A stretch of 64,000 nucleotides of DNA, taken from assembly GCA_017165825.1 (NCBI GenBank), contig CM029386.1, positions 13,262,605-13,326,604 on the forward strand. The letters run 5' to 3'. A program made the translations under genes and the position numbers. Origin of the DNA: Hepsetus odoe. Lineage: Eukaryota; Chordata; Actinopteri; Characiformes; Hepsetidae. Each line of letters begins with the position of its first letter. Within the stretch, counting starts at the first letter, position 1. Below are positions 22,333 to 34,689 of this stretch, piece after piece. The notes under the pieces are model-generated. The model was not told the origin of the DNA and searched no databases. It saw only the letters and a program-made list of their open reading frames with translations.

Positions 22333-25077
22333 TGCATCAACACATCAACGTCAAGAACTGACCTCATAGCTTTCCAGGACAAAGAAATAAAGTGTTAACA
22401 TTAGCTAAAAAAAAAGGAAGAAAGGAAGAAAAACAAGAAAATACAAGACACAGACCTAGTTTGACAGCAGAGACCCGTTTCCTTGTCCAAAAATAATGTA
22501 TCAAAATGGATCAAAATGTAAAAATCACACTGTTCACATATAACTTTCCTCCCAATTGAAATGTTATAAGTATATCTTGTTCTCTAAAAATGCAGAATTT
22601 CTTTACTCAGAAGTTTTTTTTTGTTTGTTTATTTTCTGGATGTTTACTGACCTATGAGTGAGAAATAATTGGTAAGGATTAAACCATGGGGCCTTTAAGT
22701 GCCTCTGAGAGGTTACAACACAACAGCTCTATCTTTTCATTGAAAGTAACATTTTGTTAGGCATTTCTTCAGCAATTCAGACTTTGCATGAGCCTGCTTA
22801 TTAACTAAGCCAGAAAAGTGTGACTGTAGATTCCCCCCTCCAACAAATTTACATCAATTGACGTACTAAGTTGCACTGACTTTAGATCCGCTTGACTGCT
22901 CTAAAGTTAATTTGGCTAACGCATTTAATACATATCCCCGACAAAACATGGTACAAGTAGACGTCACGTATCAAGCACAAGGTTTTCTCACCAAAACCCC
23001 AATTGACCTGCAATTAACGTTAGAAATGTCAATTATGCTTGACTAGGATTGTCATCATTGGACTGTAATTAGGCAGCCGTGGTGAAAAGAAATGTTATTA
23101 GCATAACTAAATGTTCCATGTCCACAAAGACCAATTTAAAGTGTCAGACTCAATTTTGGAGAGTGAGGCAGTATGCCCCACTACTAATGAATGCACTAAT
23201 GACTTTTTAGAAAATCTCTCTCTCTTTCACACATACGTACATGCAAAAAGACACACACACTACCCGTACTTTCAGTACTTTTAATTGTGTTATCTCTTGG
23301 TTGTCAGTGTCTCCCGCTGGACCAGCATTGTGCTGACCAGAGATGTGTGGAGGTAAATTAAGTGCTGTGTTTAAATAAGAGCCCATCCAACAGGGGAGGC
23401 TGAACACAAATCTGAGTAGATAAATCAGCTGCTGGCACAGAAAAGCCCTGCTAAAGGCCTCTGTTAGCATGTTAGTCACCTCCAATAAACTAGATATAAT
23501 GTACATGCTACACTTCAAGAGGCTTGTAAACGTCAGCTAGAAACTCAACTGCAGTCCTGGCCCTTGACCATGAATAAATCTCATAAAAGGCAAAGCTATC
23601 ACATCAGATGTCATATAAGAAGCATTTAATGCACGATCCCATGTTAAAGTGCACAGTACATGTTATGCCCAAACTTCTAAATCGTTTTCAGTTTATTTGG
23701 TTGGAAGTGTTATTGCCAGTATAATCTGTGCCAGATTTAAGGACCTTTTTAATGGATTTTGCACCTTGTTCTTCTACTGAATTAATTCTTGAAATCTATC
23801 ATAAAAGAAAAAAAAAATTCTACAAAGAAGTCCACATGTGGAGTACTGTACAAACGTCAGAGATCATGCTTTCATTCATTTAATTCCCAGTTAAAATGCA
23901 GTTTGAACATGTTATTTATTTTAGGGGAAAAAAAACATACATTTGACAGAAACTTTCACAAAACCCTTCAACACTACATATAGCAAGACTATCATTATTT
24001 AATTTGTCCTCTCTTTGCTTTAGCACTGCCTTCGGCTACTTTTTTTGCTATTCTTTGAGCCTTCCTGTATCCAAGCAGTTAAAGCTGTGTCCTACCAAAA
24101 GTGCAGTACCCAAAGCTCTCACTGACATTTTCCCATCAAAGAGACGCTAACATTCACTGCTACCCACATACACCAGCATCTAAAGCAGGTTTAGGAGAGA
24201 TTTCCGGGGAGTTCACATCAATGATAATCCACATGAATATTGAACAGGAAAGTCAAAGTTAAGTAGAAAAAGAACAAGAGTTTCCAGAAGGTATAATATA
24301 GGAAATGGGACTTCTAACAACCATGCAAGGCAACCAAATGACCCCATCAGTAAACAGCCAGTAAAGCATTAATATTTGAAAAGAAAAAAATGAATGTCTG
24401 TTTCTGCTTTAGGTTTTTTTAAAAATGGGGAAAAAACGTCTGTCCACTCATCCACCGTGAAAAAAACAACTCAGTACTGTGTGTCTGGAATAATGTGTAG
24501 CTGTCAAGAAGCTGTAACATCCAAACTTTTACAGGATGCAATAAAAAAATATCCCTGCAGATTCCTGCTGAAAAAAATCACCTGAAGTTGTTGTAAAGAT
24601 AAAGGCAAACACAGTGAAAAAAACTGAAATAAAAATTCAGGCTTGAACAACCCCCAAAAACATTCCAAAGAGTTTTCCAGAGAGTGTTGGTGTACAACAG
24701 CATGCCTAAAGTACGCCCTATTTCCAAAAATAAGTGTTGTGCATGATGTTCATAATTCTGACTTTATTAAAACTATTCCTCCATATTTAATCACCCCCAA
24801 TGTCAGACTAATGTCAAACCAAGACCCTTGGTTCACAATAATTGGCAAACAGCTGCTGCGGTGAGAAATTTAAGCAAATCAAGAGTTTTTCCAATTTCTG
24901 CCAGCAAGTAAAGACAGGTGGTGTCTGACTTGAGATTAAGACAGAACATCAGAAACTTCAGCGGCTGTTAGTGTACTGTGACATAACTTTCTTCTGTAAT
25001 TAGTTTACTATTGAAATGGTTTTCAGTGGAATTGTCATAAAGGTATATTATCTCGTGTGCTTGTTAGAACTGATTAA
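22333..25077. other. Unassigned intron; 22840-23110 candidate conserved element
   Basis: AT-rich with poly-A/T. 22840-23110 is repeat-free, with clustered caatt/aattg and ATTA words and a gacgtcac CRE-like site, typical of conserved non-coding DNA. Remaining open frames look random. Confidence 0.3.
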
Positions 25078-25089
25078 TGATTAAATAAT
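25078..25089. repeat. Target-site duplication, left
   Basis: tgattaaataat, 11 of 12 identical to 25338-25349. Confidence 0.8.
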
Positions 25090-25337
25090 CCATCCATCCA
25101 TTTTCTGCCGCTTGTCCCAAACGGGGTCGCGGGGGAGTGCTGGCGCCCAACCCAGTGCACACAGGGCGAGGATGGGGGATGCACCCTGGACAGGTCGCCA
25201 GCCCATCGCAGGGAGGAGCGGGACGGGGACGGCACTTTGCTCAAGGGTACCTCAGGGCAACCAATTGGGAAGGGGTTTGAACCCCCGATCCTCCGATCAT
25301 GTGGCCAATGCCCTAACCACTAGGCCACCGCTGCCCC
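25090..25337 (-). mobile_element. tRNA-derived SINE, type A, full length, antisense
   Basis: Reads (CATC)n, then the RTE-like tail in antisense (ttgtcccaaacggggtcgcg), ctggacaggtcgccagccca, the core ggtacctcagggcaacc and the head ccactaggccaccgctgccc. It is 248 bp long and complete from tail to head, flanked by a 12-bp duplication. The open frames across it are artefacts. Confidence 0.93.
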
Positions 25338-25349
25338 TGATTAAACAAT
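25338..25349. repeat. Target-site duplication, right
   Basis: tgattaaacaat; see 25078-25089. Confidence 0.8.
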
Positions 25350-25419
25350 TAAAAGTCAAATTATGGACACCATCCACCAACAGTACACCAACAGATCAAG
25401 GCTGTGTTTTTATTTATTT

Positions 25420-25546
25420 CCATCCATCCATTATCTGCCGCTTCTCCCAAACGGGGTCGCGGGGGGGTGCTGGTGTCCAACCCAGCACACACAGGGCGAG
25501 GACGGGGGACGCACCCTGGACAGGTCGCCAGCCCATCGCAGGGAGG
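25420..25546 (-). mobile_element. RTE-type tail without SINE head, antisense
   Basis: Starts in (CATC)n, carries the full tail (cccaaacggggtcgcggggg...gcccatcgcagggagg) and stops at the point where type A tail joins the SINE head. It is either a 5'-truncated SINE or the 3' end of the partner LINE itself. It lies 82 bp from a full type A copy in the same orientation. Confidence 0.85.
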
Positions 25547-27640
25547 TTTTAATTTATTTATTTATTTAATTTTTTTTTTTTTTAATATATGGTGTATTTC
25601 CACATCCTAACTCCTTGGTCATCCAGATTTTGAGACCGAGACAACGGGGGAAAAAAGGAAAAACATAATGGCACTTTCTCCTTCCATCATAGAACGGTAC
25701 TAAGCAAGGTTCACAAGCACAATATCATTCAGTGTTTTCCTTGATCATGCTCATCCCCGTCATTTCATGGCTTTGTTAGCAAGCTGTTTGTTAGCATGGG
25801 GAAAACAGAAAACAACAGTGTCGGCCCCATCCAGGATTAGTGGTTGAAAACCCTAGCAAAGCGACACAGGCCTACAGCTTGAAGGGATAGTTCAGCCAAA
25901 TGCTAATCTGACTAACAAAGAATGAAAGCTAGCGTCACCAATTAGTATCAGCTAGCGGCATGAACCTTTTATCTATTGTTAGCCATGGTTTGACTGAACT
26001 TTAAACGTGACAAACACTCAAAGCAAGGCAGCACCGGTATCGGCAGATCTGAAAGTCCAGCCACTACAGTTCTTTCTTTATTTGGTTGATCAGTGTTCCA
26101 TGTGAACAAAACGCAACAATTTTGGAAGCGACCATTTGTCTACCCCTCTCGCCATACATGGTTCGTGGCACTAAAACATAGCTTACGACCCAAACAGGGG
26201 AAGCCATCTGCAATTGCTTACTGAGTGCAATGTACACAGCACTGTAGCGCTAGATGGTGAGCCAGCATACACCCCTGATGACATGCCAGTGGCAGTTGGC
26301 AGTGATTATTATCCAAACGAGATTAGGCTTTCAGACTCGCAGCGACATGTCTGCCACAAAACAATTACTCTGTCAAACGTGACAACAGTGTTACTATTAG
26401 GTGGTAAAATATTGATGGCTTCATCTGCTAAGGAAAGAAATGGTCTTTAACTGGTCAAATAACACCTCCCCTCACCCCTCCTTAGGTCCCCTTTTCTAGT
26501 CCCAGTCATTTTTTTGCTGCCATTCCTGTAAACTTTGCTAGCCCACAATGTATCATTCATGCAGAAAAAGGATAGCATCATTAAAATGCCCATGCTTAAG
26601 AACCAAATCGTTCAACAAATCTCTTTACGCACCAAACACTGTCATTTTTTTTTTTTTTTTTTTTTTTTTTGCATTGCATTGAATGCACTCACTGTGTAGG
26701 TAAATTAAAATCCTAACAAACAGAGAAAGTCTTAACAAAAGAAAATCGTAACAAACTATGAAGTTCACTCCAACTTGCTGAACAATTTGTTGAAGTAAAT
26801 TAATCAATAATATTTCCTTTCCAAAAAGCTGAAATTAAGACTGGTATCAATGAACCAATCATATCAATAATACACTTTATACACAAACGTATACACACTT
26901 AAGTGGTTCTAATAGTGGAGCCATGTTGACCTGCAAGGTTTAGCTGATGCCCACAGAGGGCTGAGAGAGTGAGAGAGATGTTTCTGAAGGTGATATCTCA
27001 GGAACTATAAAGTGTACACTAGCACAGGGTGTGATAGTGGCTAGAAGCAAGAGGATGTTAAAAACAGCATAAAGCTGCCTGCTGGTGTCATTGCAGCTGC
27101 TTGTGGGAAGCAAGCAAGAAATCTCATTAAAAATGAACATGGAATACTGCCTGTTCCTTTGCAGCATGCTACACACACATACCCACATGCTTCTTTCTAA
27201 GCATTTATTACATTATTGGAAGTCAGTGAAGTTTCACACTGGTAGTAGATTGTGTTTGAGTAGGTTTGTTGCTTTGTTCAGTCTCCTAAGAGACTTGTGA
27301 CACTATTTTATTAAAGAAAAGGATTATACTGAAGAATCTCTATAATCCTGAATCTATTTTTGACACATCCTTCAACAACCAACCACAGCAAAGAGCAAAA
27401 AAAAAAAAGTGAATTTTTTCCTGAAAATGTTGCTTTCAAACTTCTGGAACCAGGGCTGTCAGTTAAACAAGAAGAAAGAAAGCTTTAAAATTGGTGGGAT
27501 AAACAAACTATATGAAGGATTTGTGAAGTAAACAAGTGTGACATATTATGTAAAGAGTGTCAAATTCAAATTCACTGCCAAGTCCATATGGAATATGAGC
27601 TGAAAAATAACTGGTTTTATATTCTCTGCTAATTCATCAC
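25547..27640. other. Unassigned intron sequence
   Basis: Unique DNA with poly-T at 26645-26670. 25740-26440 is less AT-rich and repeat-free; its open frame 26214-26450 has no recognisable domain. Confidence 0.4.
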
Positions 27641-27659
27641 TTTAGGGAAGCTTTCATAA

Positions 27660-27990
27660 GGTCTGTAGTTGAAAAAAAATATGTGAACATCTAGGAAAAG
27701 CAGTTAAAAGGTGAAATACGAAAAAGATATTGGTAGGCGTTGTGTTTCATTTAAAGAAAAGGGGTCTTTCAAAGTCTAATCTTTATAACATTTTTTTTAC
27801 AGTAGTGCATCAAGGACAAAGAAGCTCTCTGATAATCTCAGAAAAAGAGGTATTGAGGCTTATCAGACAAAATCTTTCATGGTTAGACAGATTATATACA
27901 AGTTGAGAATATTCAACGATCAGTGTTACTCTGCCCAGGAGTGGTCAACCAGCCAAGATCACTCCAAGAGCAAGGCATGTATTCATGTAG
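27660..27990 (+). pseudogene. Tc1-like transposase N-terminal relic
   Basis: Conceptual reading with frameshifts gives KKLSDNLRKRGIEAYQ-like and PRSGQPAKITPRARH-like stretches, matching the paired HTH of Tc1 transposases (second HTH ends in LPRSGRP.K.TPR). The segment between the two HTH helices is deleted. The upstream aaatatgtgaacatctagga resembles the element's untranslated 5' region. Confidence 0.65.
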
Positions 27991-28251
27991 TCAATACTAT
28001 TTGTACACTTTGTAGGACTACTGTGTAGGTTACTTTTTTTTTCACACTCCTTTACCTCATCCATTAGAGGACACCACCGGACCACTGTAAAAAAGCAATG
28101 AAAACAAAATGACACATTAGTGTGAGTGGTTTGAAGGAATCAGGTGCTAGTCTTGATACATTGTATGGACTGGCCACTTCATTTGAAAATCTCCCTTTTG
28201 GGTTTCTCTCGCTGCTCATTTCTCCCCATTCACAATTCACAATTTGTTGTC

Positions 28252-28380
28252 GTCTTGCTCAGTATTTCCCAGCCCTCATTCTGGAGGCAGGCTGCATGCA
28301 CACTAGAGTGTTTTCACTGCTTCCAATTTTTCTGATCCAACTAATCAGTTCATTTACAGCTCCAGTGCTTAGTGGGGTTT
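28252..28380. mobile_element. Fragment of 'cccagccctggtcctgg' MITE family
   Basis: tttcccagccctcattctgg and the following AT-rich core resemble the left half of the 18399-18576 family. Confidence 0.35.
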
Positions 28381-28402
28381 TAAAACAGAAAACGCACTAC
28401 AA

Positions 28403-28439
28403 AATGCAGTGCAGTGTGCCTCCAATGCAGTGTGCCTCC
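28403..28439 (+). repeat. 16-bp direct duplication
   Basis: aatgcagtgtgcctcc occurs twice in tandem, the first with an extra cagtg. Confidence 0.7.
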
Positions 28440-29224
28440 CGTATGTGTGTGTGTTTCTTTTTGTTTGTTTAAATGCTATGCTTCATATGCACTCATACAG
28501 TCCAACATATTCTGACATGTCACTACCATAAAGATAAACATAATGAAAAAGAACTGCATGTATACCAGTAGTATTAAACTCAGGGCTGTGGCTGAGGCAG
28601 ATGAGAACCTGATCAATGAACACGACCAATTCTAAGAAACAATCAATGTTCAAAGTCCATACTCTCTTAAATAATAAGCAGTTCTCCTTCCCGATCAATC
28701 ACTACATCCACAGTTTGAGCTTAAATGCCCACTAAGTGGGAATGCACAGTTAGACTGGAGGGTTTCCAGTAAGTTTCTATGTCACACAACAGAATACAGT
28801 ATCTCTCTCAGAGACCCCAGAATACATGTATTGGAGAATACCCAGTGACAGTGGTATCTGTGTGGTAATTATGGCATGGACTCTGTATGATGATGATGAT
28901 AATGATAAGTGTAAATCTGAAGAGGCAAACTTTGGACACCAAACTTGTGATTTGCTATAGAGGGGAAATTGTCTAACATTTGCCAAACTATTCTCCTAAG
29001 CTAATCAAATATTAAGGATAAGCCATTTCAAAATCAAAATATCATTTTATTCTGTTTTTTTTTTTCTCCATATGTCACTCTGAACCTTTAACACTGACCC
29101 AGAAGCAGTCTCCCAAGACCAAATCCCATCCTCAACCATCAGAACGTCAACTGCCAAACTGTTCACAGTCTTTGCTTTTTACCCTGCGCCACAGAGATAA
29201 GACTTAAACACTGCCTGAAGGACT

Positions 29225-29560
29225 CCTAATTAAAATCAATGTAAGTTCGAATGCTCATTAGGGTGAAATGCAATCGCTTATCTGTTTGAATTATAATTAA
29301 ACGGACATGGACCCGGAGCTATGTCCGCCAAAACACTCGCCACCAGACCTTGTTGTGATGGATTAGATACCTTTAATATTGTAATAACTGGCAATGCATT
29401 CCACTACAGTTCCAGGGATTAATGAAAATTGACATGATGTAAGCTTAATTAGCTAAGACAAGAGAGATAATTAACCCACGGAGTGAAAGTTGTTGCATGT
29501 TTAGCTAATAACTAGAAAATTCATATTTATCGACAGTTTTGCGTCATGACAAACCAATAT
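29225..29560. promoter_or_regulatory. Candidate conserved non-coding element rich in homeodomain-type sites
   Basis: A repeat-free block with seven TAATTA/ATTAA-type cores in about 270 bp (ctaattaaaatc, tataattaaac, ggattaatg, cttaattagc, gataattaac), and no open frame. This composition is typical of vertebrate developmental enhancers in large introns. Conservation cannot be tested here. Confidence 0.3.
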
Positions 29561-29727
29561 AGACAACAGCTATAAACAACGGCTGTTTTGATTAGGTCCC
29601 TGTAATGTGATAAGTGACAGTCGATTCTATTTAAAACTATATTGCTAAGAAATATCTCTCCTGGGTCGCGCCAGTTTGGCTAAAGTAAAGGTTTACAATC
29701 ACAAAATTTATACGATATACAATATGC

Positions 29728-29741
29728 ATTATGATCCATAG
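29728..29741. repeat. Target-site duplication, left
   Basis: attatgatccatag, perfect 14-bp match to 29972-29985. Confidence 0.92.
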
Positions 29742-29971
29742 GGGCAGTGGTGGCCTAGTGGTTAAGGCGTTGGCCGGAGGATCGGGGGTTCAAGCCCCTT
29801 ATCAATAGGTTGCCCTGAGGTACCCTTGAGCAAGGTACCGTCCCCGTCACGCTCCTCCCTGCGATGGGCTGGCAACCTGTCCAGGTTGTGTCCTTCGCCC
29901 TGCGTGAGCTGGGATGGACTCCAGCACCCCCCCGCGACCCCACTTGGGACAAGTAGCAGAAAATGAAATGA
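29742..29971 (+). mobile_element. tRNA-derived SINE, type A, full length
   Basis: Head gtggtggcctagtggttaag, B-box region ggttcaagccc, core gttgccctgaggtacccttg, tail gatgggctggcaacctgtcc...cagaaaatgaaatga. It has a 10-bp deletion in the head (acgtgatcgg absent). The perfect 14-bp target duplication indicates a fairly recent insertion. Confidence 0.94.
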
Positions 29972-29985
29972 ATTATGATCCATAG
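29972..29985. repeat. Target-site duplication, right
   Basis: Matches 29728-29741. Confidence 0.92.
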
Positions 29986-30102
29986 TTTTTAAAAGGCTTG
30001 CTACATTGAAACTGCAATTGCAAAAAAGCAATGTTTGATTCAGACTATGAATGTTAATTTTTTTAATGATCATTTTACACAATAAAAGGTTTTGTGTTTG
30101 AT

Positions 30103-30345
30103 TCACAGCCAGAATAGCCTGGGTCCTTTTGTTGCGGAGGTTGCATGTTTCGCTGTGTCAGTGTGGGCTTCCTCTGGGTGTTTGCCCCCTAAATATGACT
30201 GATAGGTGCGTTATTCTGACTTAGTTTCTGCTTTGTGGTGGATTGGGGTCCTGTTTCTCTGGCTTTTGCCCTATAAGTGCTGAGATAGTCTTCAGTAGCC
30301 CCTAAGACCATGTTAAGGATAAGAGGCTCAAAATAGTTACGTGAT
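30103..30345 (+). mobile_element. Old SINE, 'cctctgggtgtttg' family
   Basis: Sense-oriented, diverged: gattcacagccagaatagcc, tgtgggcttcctctgggtg, then a tail ending in gatggatga. Same family as 32441-32660 and 57380-57610. Confidence 0.5.
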
Positions 30346-31321
30346 GGATGAATTTTAAACTGAGCACTATATTATACAGTCATTATTTTATTTAATCATA
30401 TGCCTTATCAATAATTACTCTCAGATTCCTCAACTCTCTTCTGATCTGTACCACTGATGTTCCCAACCCTGGTCCTGGAGTCAACCTTCTGTGCACTCCT
30501 GATCCAAGAAATGAGCTAAATGTCAAACCTTTTCTTTTTTTCAAAAGTAGGTGTGTAAGAGAAAGGATCTTAGCCTATTACATTTCTAAGCTAATTGAGC
30601 ATGTGTGGAACATTCCCCCATATAAAAACACAAAATTCCCTCTTTTCCAAATTTCATTTGAGATTCTTTTTTCTTTTTTCTACACAAGTTGTTGAATCCT
30701 CTACTTCTGGAGGATAATGTTACTATGGAAACTAGAGAGCCCAAGAAGAAGTGTTGCTACATTCCAGCTTTTTAGAGACTGTGTGTTGACAACTGCCAGC
30801 TCTTTCCATTCCCTAAAACTCTTATTTAGGATTAGGCAGAACTTTTGTTGGCAGAACCTGCTTCCATTGATAATTAATTGGCATAAATCATGAGAGGGTT
30901 CTTTTATCAACCCTTAATATCAGAGAGTGTGAGAATTTACCATTCTGCTAACAGGACACTGCTTACGGTTGAGAAAGAGAATAAAAAGAATGAATTCTGC
31001 GGGGAAAGCACATTGGAGGAGTTCTCTCTGCGCAGCTGTCAGTGCATGTTTTATGGCCATTTACTTCCAGCCCTATTTCTGCTTGCTTAAAAAGACAACA
31101 AAGTGTGCTGTTCAAAACATGCTCACATAAAGATACATAGAAAATGAGTGGCATGTAGAGTGTCTTCTCCTTCTGCACATATTTAGTTGTTTTTTTTTCT
31201 TTACCCACAATGCATCTGAGCTCTCTGAGGCCTGCTCTCAAACAAGTCAAGCAAACCAAACACTATCTGACTGCTTTCAGTGGAGGCAACATGGCCGGAG
31301 TGTGAGATAAAAGTTAAAGCT

Positions 31322-31323
31322 CT

Positions 31324-31365
<42 letters not shown>
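31322..31365. repeat. (CT)22 microsatellite
   Basis: Uninterrupted CT tract. Confidence 0.95.
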
Positions 31366-31367
<2 letters not shown>

Positions 31368-31616
31368 CTTTTCATTGCACACAACTGACACAAACCACAG
31401 TCTATGGGCCTTGGAAAAGACACTGAAATCATTAGCGATAGACAGCAGTGATACATTGCATGATGCAATACCTTTTAACTTCTTATGTTTGCAGTATGTT
31501 GAATCACACCTTAATCATTATCAGGGTTAATCAAAGTTTAGACTATAGTTGATATTCTAAGAGCTGGTTAAAAAACATAGGAAGAGTTTCTCTCTGGTGC
31601 ACTGAAGCACAGTAGC

Positions 31617-31647
31617 GCGTGTGTGTGTGTGTGTGTGTGCGCGCGCA
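31617..31647. repeat. (TG)n(CG)n microsatellite
   Basis: TG repeats followed by gcgcgcgc, alternating purine-pyrimidine DNA with Z-DNA potential. Confidence 0.8.
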
Positions 31648-31655
31648 ATTTAGTG

Positions 31656-31888
31656 GGGGCAGTGGTGGCCTAGTGGTTAGGGAGTTGCCCCTGGTTCGGA
31701 AGATTGTGGGTTCGATTCCCTTCCCAGTGGGTTGCCCTGAAGTACCCTTGAGCAAGGTACTGTCACTGCTCCCTGGGCGCTTTCAATAGCTGCCCACTGC
31801 TGCATGTGTGTGTATGGGTGAAATGCAGAGGACAAATTTCCCATTCGTGGGATTATAAATAAAGGATTATTATTATTATTATTATTAC
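31656..31888 (+). mobile_element. tRNA-derived SINE, type C tail ending in (TTA)n
   Basis: The same head and core as types A and B, but after gggtgaaatgcagagg it continues acaaatttcccattcgtggg...ataaaggattatt(att)n. This is a third tail on the same head. Confidence 0.85.
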
Positions 31889-31889
31889 A

Positions 31890-32122
31890 GGGGCAGTGTG
31901 GCCTAGTGGTTAGGGAGTTTCCCCAGATCGGAAGATTGTGGGTTTGATTCCCTCCCTGATAGGTTGCCCTGAAGTACCCTTGAGCAAGGTACCGTCCCTA
32001 TCACTGCTCCCCGGGCACTTTCAATAGCTGCCCCTTGCTGCAAGTTTGTGTATAGGTGAAACGCAGAGGTTGAATTTTGTTGTGTTGTGCTGCGTTTCAC
32101 AATGACAAGGGGTTTCACTTTC
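31890..32122 (+). mobile_element. tRNA-derived SINE, type B, abutting the preceding SINE
   Basis: Starts directly after the (TTA)n tail of the type C copy, with A box gtggcctagtgg and tail cacaatgacaagg. Probably inserted into the tail of the first. Confidence 0.88.
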
Positions 32123-32440
32123 TTTCAGTAAACTGGATCATCCCATCAACAGGACACCTGTTTTAGCTTTATGAAGCAATGATTAGTCAAAACAGTTTTT
32201 GAGCAGGAACTATTAATTATTCTGAGATTTCCAGAAAAGAGGTTAAACGAGATTTAAATAGATTATTTATGGGGTACCTTACATTTTTCCACTGTTATCT
32301 GCTTTGAACAGGATGATTGTTTGCCATCAAGTTTGGCAAATTTGTACAAAAATGGCTTTACATTACAATGCATAGCTTAAAACTAATATTCAGCTTGCCC
32401 TTTGGACTTTAGCTCATTTTTAGATCTCTGCATGGAACAA

Positions 32441-32660
32441 CAGGCACTGTGTTTAGCACTGTTGCCACAGTGATAACGTTCTGTGTTTGATTCCCTGCTG
32501 AGCTAGCCTAAGTCCTTTCTATGCTTTCCTCTCACAATCCAAAACTGAATCTGAGATGCTAAAAAAGGTGTGAGTGTGTTTGTTTGGGTGTCTGAGATTC
32601 TCTACCTTTCATGCTGTAAGTGCTAGAATAGGCTCCCTTTGACCCTAAGTATGATTAATG
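32441..32660 (+). mobile_element. Old SINE, diverged copy
   Basis: ttagcactgttgccacagtg, gtgtttgattccctgctgag and the ...gctagaataggctccctttg tail follow the block order of the 12498 and 57380 family. Confidence 0.5.
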
Positions 32661-33639
32661 GCTCAGATAATGAAAAAAAACTCAATATGTGACAGCAGTT
32701 TGAGTGAAGTGTCAAATGATTTAGGACTTTAGGAAATGCCAACCTGGTGGATACTAGCTTCTAGTACATGAGGCCACAATTAGCCTCATTGCTTCACTGC
32801 AAATTTAAGAAGCAAACTTCAGACACGAAGCATCTCTTGAATGATTAACTGCATTTGTGGAAGTTTAAACATTAATAATTCTTTCCTAACCATAGTTTTA
32901 GTGGATAAAGATATCAGGTACATTGAAAAAGTGGTTAATAGAAGGTTTATCTGTGAATATAAGAATGCATATTACTCTGTTATTTCTCTAAGATTCTTTT
33001 AATGAAAGAATTAATCATAGAAGGAGCTAAATGCATCTCAGAAGCTATACTTTAAAAACATCAAGCACACAGCATTGATCAGTCAGCCTCTCGAGAACAA
33101 ATGAAATGTGGAGTGTCATTACTTATTAGTGCCAGCTTGGAGCCAAAAGGCAGGAGAAAGCTTGAGCTTTGCACTCCAACCTGTTTTTTTTTCCCCCTTC
33201 ACCAATTCTAGCAATCTTCCTCTTCCAAATAGGAGTTCTCCCTGCAGGCACCTCTGTCTTTCTACTATGGCACATACATGTACATGCATGTTCAGCACGG
33301 CATTGATTAACACCTAGTCACATCCCTCTTTCTTCATTACGTTCATCTTTTCATACCAAGCCCCAGACAGAGTCATCAGGCTGGTGGTTGAATATTCAGC
33401 CTTAAATGACCAAGAATCAGAACGTGATTACTTGAAAATGGAGGCTGTGCAACCCGGCCTCCCACCATTAGTCATGTGAAATTAGGGGAGCAATAGGTTG
33501 CACCTGCTAACCTGATCTCTGCTCTGCAAAGCAGGTCTAATCATAACCTTATTAATCTGCAATATAATCCCTGAGTTCTGTACTAACTGGGCTGAAATTC
33601 ACATATTAAGCACACCGTAATTCCAAAGGTTTGCACATA

Positions 33640-33945
33640 CCGGGTTATCTAACTTTTCTATAGAATGTGAAGGTATTAAAGAAGTTTGTCCTCCTTTAAT
33701 GCGCTAACAGCCTGTATTTATCTGAAAATTATGTTAGAAGTTTGTTTTGAGAATTTAATTGAATTCTGCCAAAAGAGTATTAGTGAGGTCAGGATGGAGC
33801 TCCGTCAGTCCAGAAGATACAGTTCCAATGCTCCACAGTCTAATGCTGGAAGGCTTTATATCCTTCTAGCAAGTGCTTGGCCATCTGAGGCTGCTCCAGA
33901 GCATCTACATCCTAATGGAAGTAGACTAGCTGTACACAATTGAAT
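33640..33945 (-). pseudogene. Tc1-like element relic, internally deleted
   Basis: The plus strand carries antisense transposase sequence blocks (attagtgaggtcaggatgg; cagaagatacagttccaatg; ctccacagtctaatgctgg) in the order seen in a common fish Tc1 family but with most of the gene missing. Recognised from memory; termini not seen. Confidence 0.5.
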
Positions 33946-34021
33946 ATCAGGAATGTGTGCATCTTAAAGCAGTTGAAATAAGCAGAAGAAGGTGTAACTG
34001 AAAATATGGACATATATTGTG

Positions 34022-34066
34022 GCTGGATGGATGGATGGATAAATAGCTGGATGGATGGGTGCATGG
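34022..34066. repeat. (GGAT)n microsatellite
   Basis: Imperfect ATGG units. Confidence 0.85.
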
Positions 34067-34689
34067 AGCAAGAGCACAAGTTTCATTTTGAGTACCAGTA
34101 AATGTGTTCATATTGGCTGATGAGATGGGTGGAAGGGTTGCACTAATATTGAGATGATGTAGTAGATCGAATGAAGTGTGGAACACAGCGGTGGAGCAAC
34201 CTCCAGGGGAAACTGCAGATTGAATCTTGATCCATGCACTATATCATGAAAGAGGAAATTCAAATATGAAGGTGTAACAAGATAATATGTATTCTGTTCT
34301 TTCATCACCTTAATTCTTTAGATGTTTTAGAGCTTTATATTAAAATGTTTCATTATCTCCTTAGAAAATATTATGTTTTAACAGAACATTGGAAGACATT
34401 GCCATTATGTAAGTAGGCATTATAGCATTATAATATTTGATTTGTCTTTTAAAATAATCTTATCTTTTGCCTTGATATGTTTTTCATGTCTTCTTCAGAC
34501 ACACTGAGACCTTGCTGACTGCTGAAAACCACCTGTGGGTAGATTTTAAATGTATGTAAAACTGAATATCTATCTGATATCTATCTTTTGAACTGCTTAT
34601 TCTTACTAAAGTTGCAGGTATTGCTTTAGCCTTATGGTACTCATAGGGCAAAAGGCAGTAGAACATTCATGGACAATTCGCCAGTTCTG

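Noticed and set aside
25112..25552. 146-codon plus frame
   Set aside because: It spans one full and one truncated antisense SINE; no selection for protein is implied.
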